DNA from: Nitrososphaera sp. UBA210
GTDB taxonomy: Archaea; Thermoproteota; Nitrososphaeria; Nitrososphaerales; Nitrososphaeraceae
DNA: 5,787 nt
Assembly (NCBI GenBank): GCA_002494895.1
Contig: DADA01000109.1
Location: 1-5,787, forward strand
Direction: 5' to 3'
Shown piece after piece: positions 1 through 5,787 of this stretch. The stretch's first letter is position 1. Every line of letters starts with the position of its first letter. The notes under the pieces are model-generated. The model worked only from the letters and a program-made list of their open reading frames with translations. It ran no database searches and was not told the DNA's origin. The translations under genes and the position numbers were made by a program.

Positions 1-436
1 AGAATTGACAAGGGACGCGAGCATCTCCGTGCCAAGGTTGAGCAAGAAACTCAACGTTAACGCTTCTGTTCTTTACAGCAGGATAAAGCGCCTGACAAAG
101 CGCAGCCTGGTGAAAAAGTTCACTGTAATTGTCAATGAAAACATGCTTGGCATCAATGTCAAAGCGACAGTCGGGATAAATCGCGACCCCAAGTTAAAGG
201 AGCCTATCCATGGCGAATTGATGAAGATCCCCGAAGTCCGGTCGCTTTCTGAAGTCACCGGAAGATTCGACATGATAGTAAGTGTCAGTGCGCATACGCT
301 CGAGGAACTGCACAATGTCGTTATCGAGCGAATAGGCAAGATAGAGGGAATCCAGAACACAGAGACCTTTGTGGAGATGCAGAGGACAGAGAAAGAGCCA
401 GCTTATTCAGCACAGGTTTCTTCAATCAGCAGGTAG
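1..436 (+). CDS. Lrp/AsnC family transcription regulator, 5' end outside the window
   Basis: This is a DNA-binding regulator of the Lrp/AsnC (feast/famine) family, cytosolic and normally a dimer or higher oligomer. The reading frame is already open at the window edge (whole codons from base 2). The first visible residues, ELTRDASISVPRLSKKL, are the middle of the usual N-terminal helix-turn-helix, and NASVLYSRIKRL is its recognition helix (about bases 60-95). The preceding first helix is missing, so the true start is probably some 8-15 codons upstream and the TTG at base 5 is not the start. The rest matches the RAM/AsnC ligand-binding domain, with the conserved glycine turn in EVTGRFDMIV (about 250-280) and the closing GIQNTETFVEM (about 349-379). 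In this family such domains bind amino acids or other small molecules. The effector and targets here cannot be read from sequence. It is followed by a separate secE promoter. The family call is secure; specificity is unknown. Confidence 0.9.
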   Translation, partial: ELTRDASISVPRLSKKLNVNASVLYSRIKRLTKRSLVKKFTVIVNENMLGINVKATVGINRDPKLKEPIHGELMKIPEVRSLSEVTGRFDMIVSVSAHTLEELHNVVIERIGKIEGIQNTETFVEMQRTEKEPAYSAQVSSISR

Positions 437-450
437 CAAGCATCAGATAT

Positions 451-458
451 TTTATATA
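451..458 (+). promoter_or_regulatory. Archaeal TATA box for secE
   Basis: TTTATATA is a near-ideal archaeal box A in the 47-base gap between the regulator and secE. Its centre lies about 29-30 bases before the TTG at 484, so transcription would be expected to begin at or just before that codon, giving a leaderless or nearly leaderless mRNA. The spacing is read from sequence; the use of the box is inferred. Confidence 0.7.
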
Positions 459-473
459 GCGCATATGACAGTT

Positions 474-486
474 CAATTCTGAATTG
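474..486. repeat. Perfect 13-bp palindrome across the secE start
   Basis: CAATTC and GAATTG form perfect 6-bp inverted arms around a single central T. The right arm contains the proposed TTG start codon of secE at 484-486, and the whole element sits where TATA-box spacing predicts the transcription start. It could be an operator for a dimeric protein such as the adjacent Lrp-type regulator, or chance in a short AT-rich stretch. The symmetry is seen directly; any function is inferred. Confidence 0.4.
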
Positions 487-669
487 GCTGTAGTGGAGCG
501 CAAGATTACCGAGATGATCCAGACGCTCAGGCTTGCAAGAAAGACCAGCAGAGAGGATTATTCCCAGCATTTGCGCTTGGTGTTCATGGGCATGATGGCA
601 GTCGGCGGCATTGCGTTTACGATCAAGCTCATAGCAGAATTTCTGACTCTTGGTACAAGATTCGGCTGA
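484..669 (+). CDS. secE: Preprotein translocase subunit SecE / Sec61 gamma
   Basis: This 61-residue protein is the small essential subunit of the SecYEG/Sec61 channel, which clamps the two halves of SecY in the cytoplasmic membrane during protein export and membrane insertion. Residues about 5-20 form the amphipathic cytosolic helix. RLARKTSREDY (16-26) matches the conserved basic-Pro/Thr-acidic-aromatic segment of archaeal SecE. Residues about 31-53 are a single hydrophobic helix ending in IKLIAEFL. The length is normal for archaea, which have one helix rather than the three of some bacteria. The TTG at 484 is preferred because a TATA box lies about 30 bases upstream and an in-frame stop at 466-468 excludes longer forms. 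A GTG at 493 would give 58 residues. In many archaea secE is followed by spt5/nusG and rpl11; here a thioredoxin gene follows instead. Confidence 0.88.
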   Translation: MAVVERKITEMIQTLRLARKTSREDYSQHLRLVFMGMMAVGGIAFTIKLIAEFLTLGTRFG

Positions 670-682
670 CCTGCCAATAGGA

Positions 683-690
683 TTAAAATA
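683..690 (+). promoter_or_regulatory. Probable TATA box for the thioredoxin gene
   Basis: TTAAAATA lies in the short gap after secE, with its centre about 26-27 bases before the ATG at 713. That spacing would start the transcript almost at the ATG. It supports a separate promoter for the thioredoxin gene, although readthrough from secE is also possible because no poly-T terminator separates the two. Confidence 0.55.
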
Positions 691-712
691 CCTTCACGCG
701 CATATCAATCGA

Positions 713-1057
713 ATGGAAAGCAAGTCGGAAGGAATTTCTCACGTCACGGCAAAGACATGGGATTCAGAAGTGCTCGGATCTGATATTCCTGTTTTCGTGG
801 ACTTTTGGGCGGAATGGTGCGGCCCGTGCAGGATGGTAGGTCCAGCTGTAGAGCAGATAGGTCGCATCATGACGGGCAAGATCAAAGTCGCAAAACTAAA
901 TGTCGATGAAAATCAGGGTATCGCAATAAAGTATGGAATTCGGTCGATCCCCTCTCTTATCCTGTTCAAGGGCGGAAGGGAAGTTGCGAGGACCATAGGC
1001 GCGGCTCCAAAGGAAACATATCTAAAGTTCATCGAGAATTCCCTGTCGGGCTCCTAG
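713..1057 (+). CDS. Thioredoxin
   Basis: This 114-residue thioredoxin reduces protein disulfides in the cytosol and is normally recharged by a thioredoxin reductase encoded elsewhere. The active site is FWAEWCGPCRMVGP, with the redox cysteines at 36 and 39. The buried aspartate of the family is Asp30 in FVDFW, and the cis-proline loop is SIPS with Pro80. The final strands carry FKGGREV and the conserved glycine Gly96, followed by a C-terminal helix. There is no signal peptide or membrane segment. The frame stays open upstream to a TTG at 650, but that start would overlap secE by 20 bases and add a 21-residue tail unlike thioredoxins. The ATG at 713 sits at the right distance from a TATA-like box. 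The classical CGPC motif argues against a glutaredoxin or DsbA-like role, though its specific partners cannot be told. Confidence 0.93.
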   Translation: MESKSEGISHVTAKTWDSEVLGSDIPVFVDFWAEWCGPCRMVGPAVEQIGRIMTGKIKVAKLNVDENQGIAIKYGIRSIPSLILFKGGREVARTIGAAPKETYLKFIENSLSGS

Positions 1058-1058
1058 A

Positions 1059-1076
1059 TTTTTTTCTTATCTTTTT
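1059..1076 (+). terminator. Poly-T transcription terminator after thioredoxin
   Basis: Immediately after the TAG stop there is a run of seven T, then a second run of five T, separated by a short mixed stretch. Archaeal RNA polymerase commonly terminates at such T-rich tracts without needing a hairpin. This would separate the thioredoxin unit from alaS, which has its own promoter. Confidence 0.65.
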
Positions 1077-1100
1077 GCCTATCGACGAAAGCATTAATAC

Positions 1101-1108
1101 AGTATATC
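1101..1108 (+). promoter_or_regulatory. Probable TATA box for alaS-leuS
   Basis: AGTATATC is centred about 30 bases before the TTG start at 1135, the same geometry seen at secE. An alternative box, ATTAATAC at 1093-1100, would start transcription about 8 bases earlier and leave a short leader. The region is clearly AT-rich and promoter-like, but which box is used cannot be decided from sequence. Confidence 0.5.
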
Positions 1109-1118
1109 GTTACGGTAT
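1104..1118. repeat. Imperfect 15-bp palindrome in the alaS promoter
   Basis: The arms ATATCGT and ACGGTAT flank a central T and match at six of seven positions. The element overlaps the proposed TATA box and extends toward the expected transcription start, a position where a bound repressor could block TBP or polymerase. It does not resemble the palindrome at secE. Function is inferred only, and chance occurrence is possible. Confidence 0.3.
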
Positions 1119-1134
1119 GACAAGATAGCGGCCA

Positions 1135-3861
1135 TTGGGCAAAAAAGAACTTGCGGCTCTTTTCTCATCAAACCCTGATCGATACTACAAGGTTCAGCTA
1201 TTCGACAAGATGGGGTTTGCGCGTCGCAAGTGCGGCAGCTGCGAAAAATTTTTCTGGACACTAGATGGCGGCAGGCAGTTCTGTCCCGACCACGAGAATT
1301 ATAGCTTCATAGGCAGGCCGCCTACGAAAAAGAAACTCGATTACGTTGGCGCCTGGAAGGAGACAGAGAAATTTTTCCATGGGAATGGACACAGCGTCGT
1401 CAGGCGCTACCCTGTTGCTTGCCGGTGGCGTGATGATCTATATTTCACTATTGCGTCCATTGTTGATTTCCAGCGCGTGGTTGGGAGCAAAGTAGTGTTC
1501 GAGCTGCCCGCTAATCCTCTCGTCGTACCACAGATGTGCCTGCGGTTCAACGACATCGAAAACGTTGGGCTCAGCGGCAGGCACTATACCAGCTTTTGCA
1601 TGGTGGGCCAGGTGTGCAATGCCGATGCCGAAGGCGGATACTGGAAGGATAGATGCATAGAACTTGATTACGGCATGCTGACACAATGCCTTGGAATCAG
1701 TCCGGAAGAAATAACTTTTGTCGAAGATGTATGGATGGGCGCGGGGGCGTTTGGATGTTCACTAGAGTATTTTGTCCGCGGGTTGGAGCTTGGCAACGCA
1801 GTCTTTACAGAGTTCGAGGGCACCGAGGACGACTATCGTGTCATGCCAAACAAGATAATCGACATGGGGGCTGGGCTAGAGCGCTTTTCCTGGATAACGA
1901 TGGGAACACCCACGAGTTACGACTGCTGCTTTGGCCCTGTCGTTGATAAGATGCTTCAGGCCACAGGAACTGAAAGAAATCAGGAAATCCTTTCGCGATA
2001 TTTCGGGGCGGTATCGTCAAAGCTCGAACAGGCAGGCACTATGCGCGAACTGAAATCGCTCGTTGCAAAGGAAATGCGAATTGACGAGGAGAAACTTGAT
2101 CAAATGGTGGCGCCACATGAGGCGATATACACCGTTGCGGATCATGTAAGGACTCTGGCCTTTGCGATCTCTGATGGAGCTCTGCCGTCAAACGTAGGCG
2201 GGGGATACAACCTTCGGGTGATACTGCGAAGAGCTCTGTCCATCCTTGAAAGGCTTGGTTGGTCCGGCATTCGAGTCGCCGATATTGCAGACATGCACAT
2301 CGATTACCTGAGCCAAATGTACCCCGAGCTGGCGGATCATCGGGAGGATGTCAGAACAATACTAGATCTTGAAGCCAGCAGATATGTAGGCTCGCGAGAG
2401 CGCATGAACCTGACCGCCGGATCGCTCAAGGAAGGGAAAAAACAGGCCGAATTGACTGTTGAAGACCTTATCCGGCTCTACGAATCAGACGGCATAACTC
2501 CTGACTACCTGCTGGAACAGGGAGTCATTCAATTTGTTCCTACCACGTTTTACACAAAGCTGGCCGACTTGCACAGTGCAAGCAAGGCAGCTGGCGGCCA
2601 AACTGGCAAGCCGATCCACGGACTAGACGGCATCGCACCAACGGAATTGCTCTACTATTCGGATGAATCTATACGCGAATTCGAAGCCAGAGTGCTGGCG
2701 GTCGTCGACAACAAGTTTGTAGTGCTCGACAAGACCGCCTTTTATCCCAGGGGCGGAGGGCAGGAACCCGACACTGGTGAAATCGAGGGCGCCAAGGTGG
2801 TAGAAGTGGTAAAGCAGGCCGACATCGTGATTCACCGGGTAGACGACGCATCAGGACTAGCCAATGGCCGGAAAATTCAAGCTCGGGTCAACGGGAGACG
2901 ACGTGACCTTGTCACCAAGCACCACACTGCGACTCATGTCCTCAACTCTTCTTCAAGGAACACGCTTGGTTCCTGGGTATGGCAGAACTCGGCGTTCAAG
3001 GAGGAGAGCTACGGAAGGCTGGACATCACCCATCATTCGGCACTTTCGAAAGATGAAGTGCAGAAAATCGAACTTCGGGCCAACAGCGTGATCCGGTCGA
3101 ACAAGCCGGTGATCATCAAGAGCTATGAGCGCGGGGAAGCAGAGAAAAAATTCACCTTCAGGATCTATCAGGGCGGCGTCGTGCCGTCAAGCACCGTTCG
3201 AATAGTAAACATTGACGACTGGGATGTTGAGGCATGCGGCGGCACTCATGTCAGGAACACGGGCGAAATCGGATTGGTCAAGATCACAAAGTCAGAAAGA
3301 ATCCAGGATGGAGTTGTCAGGCTCGAGTTCGTGGCAGGCGAAGCCGCGGTTAGCTATGTCCAGCAGCAGGAAAACCGGCTGACTTCAATAGCCCAGAGTC
3401 TGGGCTCGAGCAGGGAGAAGGTGCTAGAGTCATTCGACAGGGCTATGGACGAGTCCGATGCAGCAAAGAAAAAGATAAAGTCGATGCTCCGAGTCGTTGC
3501 AGGGGCGATGGCCAAGAACGCGGCCGCTCAGGCGAAAAAACTTGCATCGGGCCTGCATCTTTACAGCACTTACGACGAGGAACTGGATGAGGATTACCAT
3601 ATAGCCGTGGGCGAAAGAGCCATCGAGCTTGAACCCTCAATGGTGTACATTGCGTTGATATCGAGAGGACAGGGGATCAGAGTAATAGTATTTTCGGGAG
3701 AGCAGGCGCGAAAGAAGGTAAGGGCCGGCACAATCGCGAAGCAGGTCTCCGGGGCGCTGGGCGGATCCGGAGGTGGCGATGACCGTTTCGGGCAGGGGGG
3801 AGGAAAGTCAAAGGACAGGATAAAGGAGGCCCTTCTTCTGGCCGAAGAATCTGCAAGATGA
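1135..3861 (+). CDS. alaS: Alanyl-tRNA synthetase, archaeal type
   Basis: This complete 908-residue class II enzyme attaches alanine to tRNA-Ala in the cytosol and removes wrongly attached serine or glycine. An archaeal N-terminal extension carries a Cys-rich segment (Cys33, Cys36, Cys50, His53). The catalytic domain includes motif 2 around Arg137 in CLRFNDIENVG and motif 3 GAGLER at 245-250. The middle region (about 330-500) is the tRNA-recognition part. The editing domain has the zinc ligands His597 and His601 in HTATH, with Cys701 and His705 in CGGTH, so proofreading looks intact. A helical stretch (about 730-800) leads to the C-terminal C-Ala domain with its glycine-rich signature (873-890). 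The TTG start is forced: an in-frame TAG lies at 1126-1128 and the protein start aligns with archaeal family members as I recall them. Two TGA codons in tandem end the gene, 9 bases before leuS. Confidence 0.97.
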   Translation: MGKKELAALFSSNPDRYYKVQLFDKMGFARRKCGSCEKFFWTLDGGRQFCPDHENYSFIGRPPTKKKLDYVGAWKETEKFFHGNGHSVVRRYPVACRWRDDLYFTIASIVDFQRVVGSKVVFELPANPLVVPQMCLRFNDIENVGLSGRHYTSFCMVGQVCNADAEGGYWKDRCIELDYGMLTQCLGISPEEITFVEDVWMGAGAFGCSLEYFVRGLELGNAVFTEFEGTEDDYRVMPNKIIDMGAGLERFSWITMGTPTSYDCCFGPVVDKMLQATGTERNQEILSRYFGAVSSKLEQAGTMRELKSLVAKEMRIDEEKLDQMVAPHEAIYTVADHVRTLAFAISDGALPSNVGGGYNLRVILRRALSILERLGWSGIRVADIADMHIDYLSQMYPELADHREDVRTILDLEASRYVGSRERMNLTAGSLKEGKKQAELTVEDLIRLYESDGITPDYLLEQGVIQFVPTTFYTKLADLHSASKAAGGQTGKPIHGLDGIAPTELLYYSDESIREFEARVLAVVDNKFVVLDKTAFYPRGGGQEPDTGEIEGAKVVEVVKQADIVIHRVDDASGLANGRKIQARVNGRRRDLVTKHHTATHVLNSSSRNTLGSWVWQNSAFKEESYGRLDITHHSALSKDEVQKIELRANSVIRSNKPVIIKSYERGEAEKKFTFRIYQGGVVPSSTVRIVNIDDWDVEACGGTHVRNTGEIGLVKITKSERIQDGVVRLEFVAGEAAVSYVQQQENRLTSIAQSLGSSREKVLESFDRAMDESDAAKKKIKSMLRVVAGAMAKNAAAQAKKLASGLHLYSTYDEELDEDYHIAVGERAIELEPSMVYIALISRGQGIRVIVFSGEQARKKVRAGTIAKQVSGALGGSGGGDDRFGQGGGKSKDRIKEALLLAEESAR

Positions 3862-3870
3862 TGACATGGT

Positions 3871-5787
3871 ATGAGCGGCAGCGAAAGAATCGATTGGAAC
3901 TCTATTGAGAACAAGTGGATAAAGCGGTGGGAAGAGCGGCGGCTTTTTGAATGCGATCCTGACAAAGAAAAAAAGAAGTACTTTGTCACCGTCGCATATC
4001 CCTATCCGAATTCCCCCCAGCACATCGGTCACGGAAGGACCTATACCCTTGCGGACGCCCACACGCGGTACATGAGAATGAAAGGTTACAATGTCCTTTT
4101 CCCGATGGGGTTTCACTACACCGGTACCCCGATTCTGGGAATGTCGCGTAGGGTCGCAGCGGGCGATGCCGAGCTCCTGGAGACTTTTCACAACGTCTAC
4201 AAACTGACTGACGATGTCATCGCCACATTCGCAGAGCCTGTCAAAATAGCCAGCTACTTTCACAAAGAAATAAAGCTGGGGATGAAAGAAATGGGGTACT
4301 CGATCGACTGGAGGCGAGAATTCACCACCATAGACCCGATGTACTCGAGATTCATTTCTTGGCAGTTCAGGACACTCCAGAAGAAGGGCCTGATTGTGCA
4401 GGGCTCACATCCTGTCGGGTGGTGTCCCCGGGATCAGAACCCTGTCAGCCAGCACGACACGATGGGAGATGTCGAGCCGGATTTCAACGAGTATACCGTG
4501 GTCAAATTCAGATTCGACGACTCTATAATGCCTGCGGCCACGCTGCGTCCAGAGACGCTTTTTGGAGTCACAAACATGTGGGTCAACCCCGACATCGAAT
4601 ACGTACAGGCGGAAGTGGATGGCGAAAAATGGATCGTGAGCAAGCAGGCTGCTAGAAAGCTCGAATTTCTCAACCATAAAGTGCAGATAATAAAAAGCAT
4701 TCCGGGCAGGGAGATGGTCGGAAAAAGCGCCATAAACCCGCTCAATGGTAAGGCCATTCGGGTCTACCCCGCCTCCTTCGTAGAGCCTGACAGCGGAACC
4801 GGCCTGGTGATGTCAGTGCCTGCGCATGCCCCATATGACTACCAGGCGCTAGAGGATCTGAGATCTGACACAAAAACGCAGCAGGAATTCGGGCTCTCTG
4901 AAATTGCAAATCCTTTGAAGATTATCGAATCCGAAGGATATTCCGGGATCCCCGCAGCCGAAGCAGTCAGGCAAGCAGGTGCATCTGGACAGGATGACAA
5001 AAAGCTAGAGAAGGCGACTGCCGACCTTTATTCACACGAATTCTACAAGGGCAGAATGATGCATAACACGGGCAAGTTTGCAGGCATGATTGTTTCGGCG
5101 GCAAAGAACGAAGTAAAGCATGACATCATGAAGGCAAGAAATGCGGACATCATGTACGAACTTGTCAACAAGCCCGTCAACTGCAGGTGTGGCGCAGAGT
5201 GCGTCGTGAAACTGCTGGACAACCAGTGGTTCCTGAATTATGGCAAGAAGGAGTGGAAGGATCTTGCCCATGAATGTGCGAATACGATGGACATTGTGCC
5301 TCAGGACATTCGGCAGGAATTCGATTACGTGATTGACTGGCTAAGGGAACGAGCCTGCGCGCGCAAGTCAGGCCTTGGAACGAAATTGCCGTGGGATCAG
5401 GAATGGATAATAGAATCGCTGTCGGATTCCGTGATTTACATGGCCTACTACACGATGGCCAAATACGTGACCAGAAATTCGCTTGCTAGCGAGAACATCA
5501 CGGACAGGTTCTTTGATTACGTACTGCTTGGCATCGGTAGTTCCGGCGATGTATCCAAAGAGTGCAAGGTCGAGCCATCGATCCTGGAGCAGATGAGAGA
5601 TGAGTTCATCTATTTCTACCCCGTGGACTCGAGGCATTCTGGCCGGGATCTTGTGCCAAATCACCTCTCGTTCTTTATCTTTAACCACGTCGCCATCTTT
5701 GAAAAGAAGTACTGGCCACGGCAAATAGTCGTGAACGGATCCGTGCTCATGGAAGGAAAAAAGATGAGCAAGTCGCTTGGCAACATC
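3871..5787 (+). CDS. leuS: Leucyl-tRNA synthetase, archaeal type, 3' end outside the window
   Basis: This class I synthetase charges tRNA-Leu with leucine in the cytosol and hydrolyses mischarged residues. The 639 codons present, about two thirds of the usual archaeal length of roughly 950, are open without interruption. The Rossmann fold begins with AYPYPNSPQHIGHGRTY (HIGH at 51-54) and continues through FPMGFHYTGTP (77-87). The CP1 editing insertion follows, with the threonine-rich motif TLRPETLFG starting at Thr224 and the conserved aspartate Asp323 in AHAPYD. A Cys cluster CRCGAEC (438-444) precedes the return to the catalytic core, with IESLSDSVIYMAYYT (514-528) and YPVDSRHSGRDLVPNHL (583-599). 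KMSKS is at 631-635, so both ATP-binding signatures are present. The missing part is the anticodon-stem-binding and C-terminal tRNA-binding region. ATG 3871 is the first start after an in-frame TGA (3862-3864). No Shine-Dalgarno sequence is evident, so translation may depend on coupling to alaS. Confidence 0.96.
   Translation, partial: MSGSERIDWNSIENKWIKRWEERRLFECDPDKEKKKYFVTVAYPYPNSPQHIGHGRTYTLADAHTRYMRMKGYNVLFPMGFHYTGTPILGMSRRVAAGDAELLETFHNVYKLTDDVIATFAEPVKIASYFHKEIKLGMKEMGYSIDWRREFTTIDPMYSRFISWQFRTLQKKGLIVQGSHPVGWCPRDQNPVSQHDTMGDVEPDFNEYTVVKFRFDDSIMPAATLRPETLFGVTNMWVNPDIEYVQAEVDGEKWIVSKQAARKLEFLNHKVQIIKSIPGREMVGKSAINPLNGKAIRVYPASFVEPDSGTGLVMSVPAHAPYDYQALEDLRSDTKTQQEFGLSEIANPLKIIESEGYSGIPAAEAVRQAGASGQDDKKLEKATADLYSHEFYKGRMMHNTGKFAGMIVSAAKNEVKHDIMKARNADIMYELVNKPVNCRCGAECVVKLLDNQWFLNYGKKEWKDLAHECANTMDIVPQDIRQEFDYVIDWLRERACARKSGLGTKLPWDQEWIIESLSDSVIYMAYYTMAKYVTRNSLASENITDRFFDYVLLGIGSSGDVSKECKVEPSILEQMRDEFIYFYPVDSRHSGRDLVPNHLSFFIFNHVAIFEKKYWPRQIVVNGSVLMEGKKMSKSLGNI

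Noticed and set aside
5..7. TTG at base 5 as the true start of the Lrp/AsnC regulator.
   Set aside because: The protein would begin in the middle of the N-terminal helix-turn-helix domain, lacking its first helix. The frame is open to the window edge, so the gene is truncated by the window.
650..712. A longer thioredoxin beginning at the TTG at 650 with a 21-residue N-terminal extension.
   Set aside because: It would overlap secE by 20 bases, the added residues do not look like a signal peptide or a thioredoxin segment, and a TATA-like box lies inside the extension at the right distance from the ATG at 713.
1686..1946. Plus-strand 86-codon frame inside alaS.
   Set aside because: It lies in another frame across the AlaRS catalytic domain including motif 3, and its composition, rich in Arg, Cys and Trp, is typical of out-of-frame translation.
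3743..3804. Glycine-rich G-run stretch as a repeat or a structured regulatory element.
   Set aside because: It encodes the conserved glycine-rich signature of the AlaRS C-terminal domain, which explains the G-rich sequence.
3822..3830. AAAGGAGGC as a Shine-Dalgarno sequence for leuS.
   Set aside because: It is about 40 bases upstream of the leuS ATG, far too distant for normal use, and encodes part of the AlaRS C-terminus.
3594..4263. Two overlapping minus-strand open frames of 131 and 151 codons across the alaS-leuS junction.
   Set aside because: They run antisense to clear synthetase coding sequence, show no recognisable domain, and owe their length to the codon bias of the + strand genes.
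5368..5724. Minus-strand open frame of 118 codons inside leuS.
   Set aside because: It lies opposite highly conserved LeuRS catalytic residues and has no family features, so it is a shadow of leuS.

Overview
The window looks like chromosomal housekeeping DNA from an archaeon, most probably an ammonia-oxidising thaumarchaeote of the Nitrososphaera type. Several things point there. The alanyl- and leucyl-tRNA synthetases are of the archaeal kind. The SecE/Sec61-gamma protein is about 60 residues with one membrane helix. There is an Lrp/AsnC regulator of archaeal type. TATA-box promoters lie about 27-30 bases ahead of start codons that have no Shine-Dalgarno sequence. The assignment to Nitrososphaerales rests on remembered similarity (for example the PNSPQHIGH form of the leucyl synthetase signature) and on roughly balanced base composition, not on a database search.

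All supported genes are on the + strand. Bases 1-436 hold the 3' part of an Lrp/AsnC regulator whose first residues lie upstream of the window. After a 47-base gap with a clear TATA box comes secE (484-669). A second TATA box in a 43-base gap precedes a classical WCGPC thioredoxin (713-1057), which ends in a poly-T tract typical of archaeal termination. A third promoter region (about 1093-1120) leads to alaS (1135-3861, complete, 908 residues). Nine bases after alaS begins leuS (3871 to the window end), open through 639 codons and cut by the window edge just after its KMSKS motif.

The functional theme is basic information processing and protein handling: a transcription regulator, a translocon subunit, a disulfide reductant and two aminoacyl-tRNA synthetases. 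The first three genes appear to be separate or weakly linked transcription units, each with its own TATA box, whereas alaS and leuS look like an operon supplying charged tRNA-Ala and tRNA-Leu. Two of the four visible starts are TTG codons placed about 30 bases from a TATA box, which suggests leaderless mRNAs.

I see no mobile element, CRISPR array, RNA gene or defence locus, and no convincing sign of an undescribed system. The most interesting non-coding signals are a perfect 13-bp palindrome spanning the secE start codon and an imperfect 15-bp palindrome in the alaS promoter. No gene-free stretch exceeds about 80 bases.
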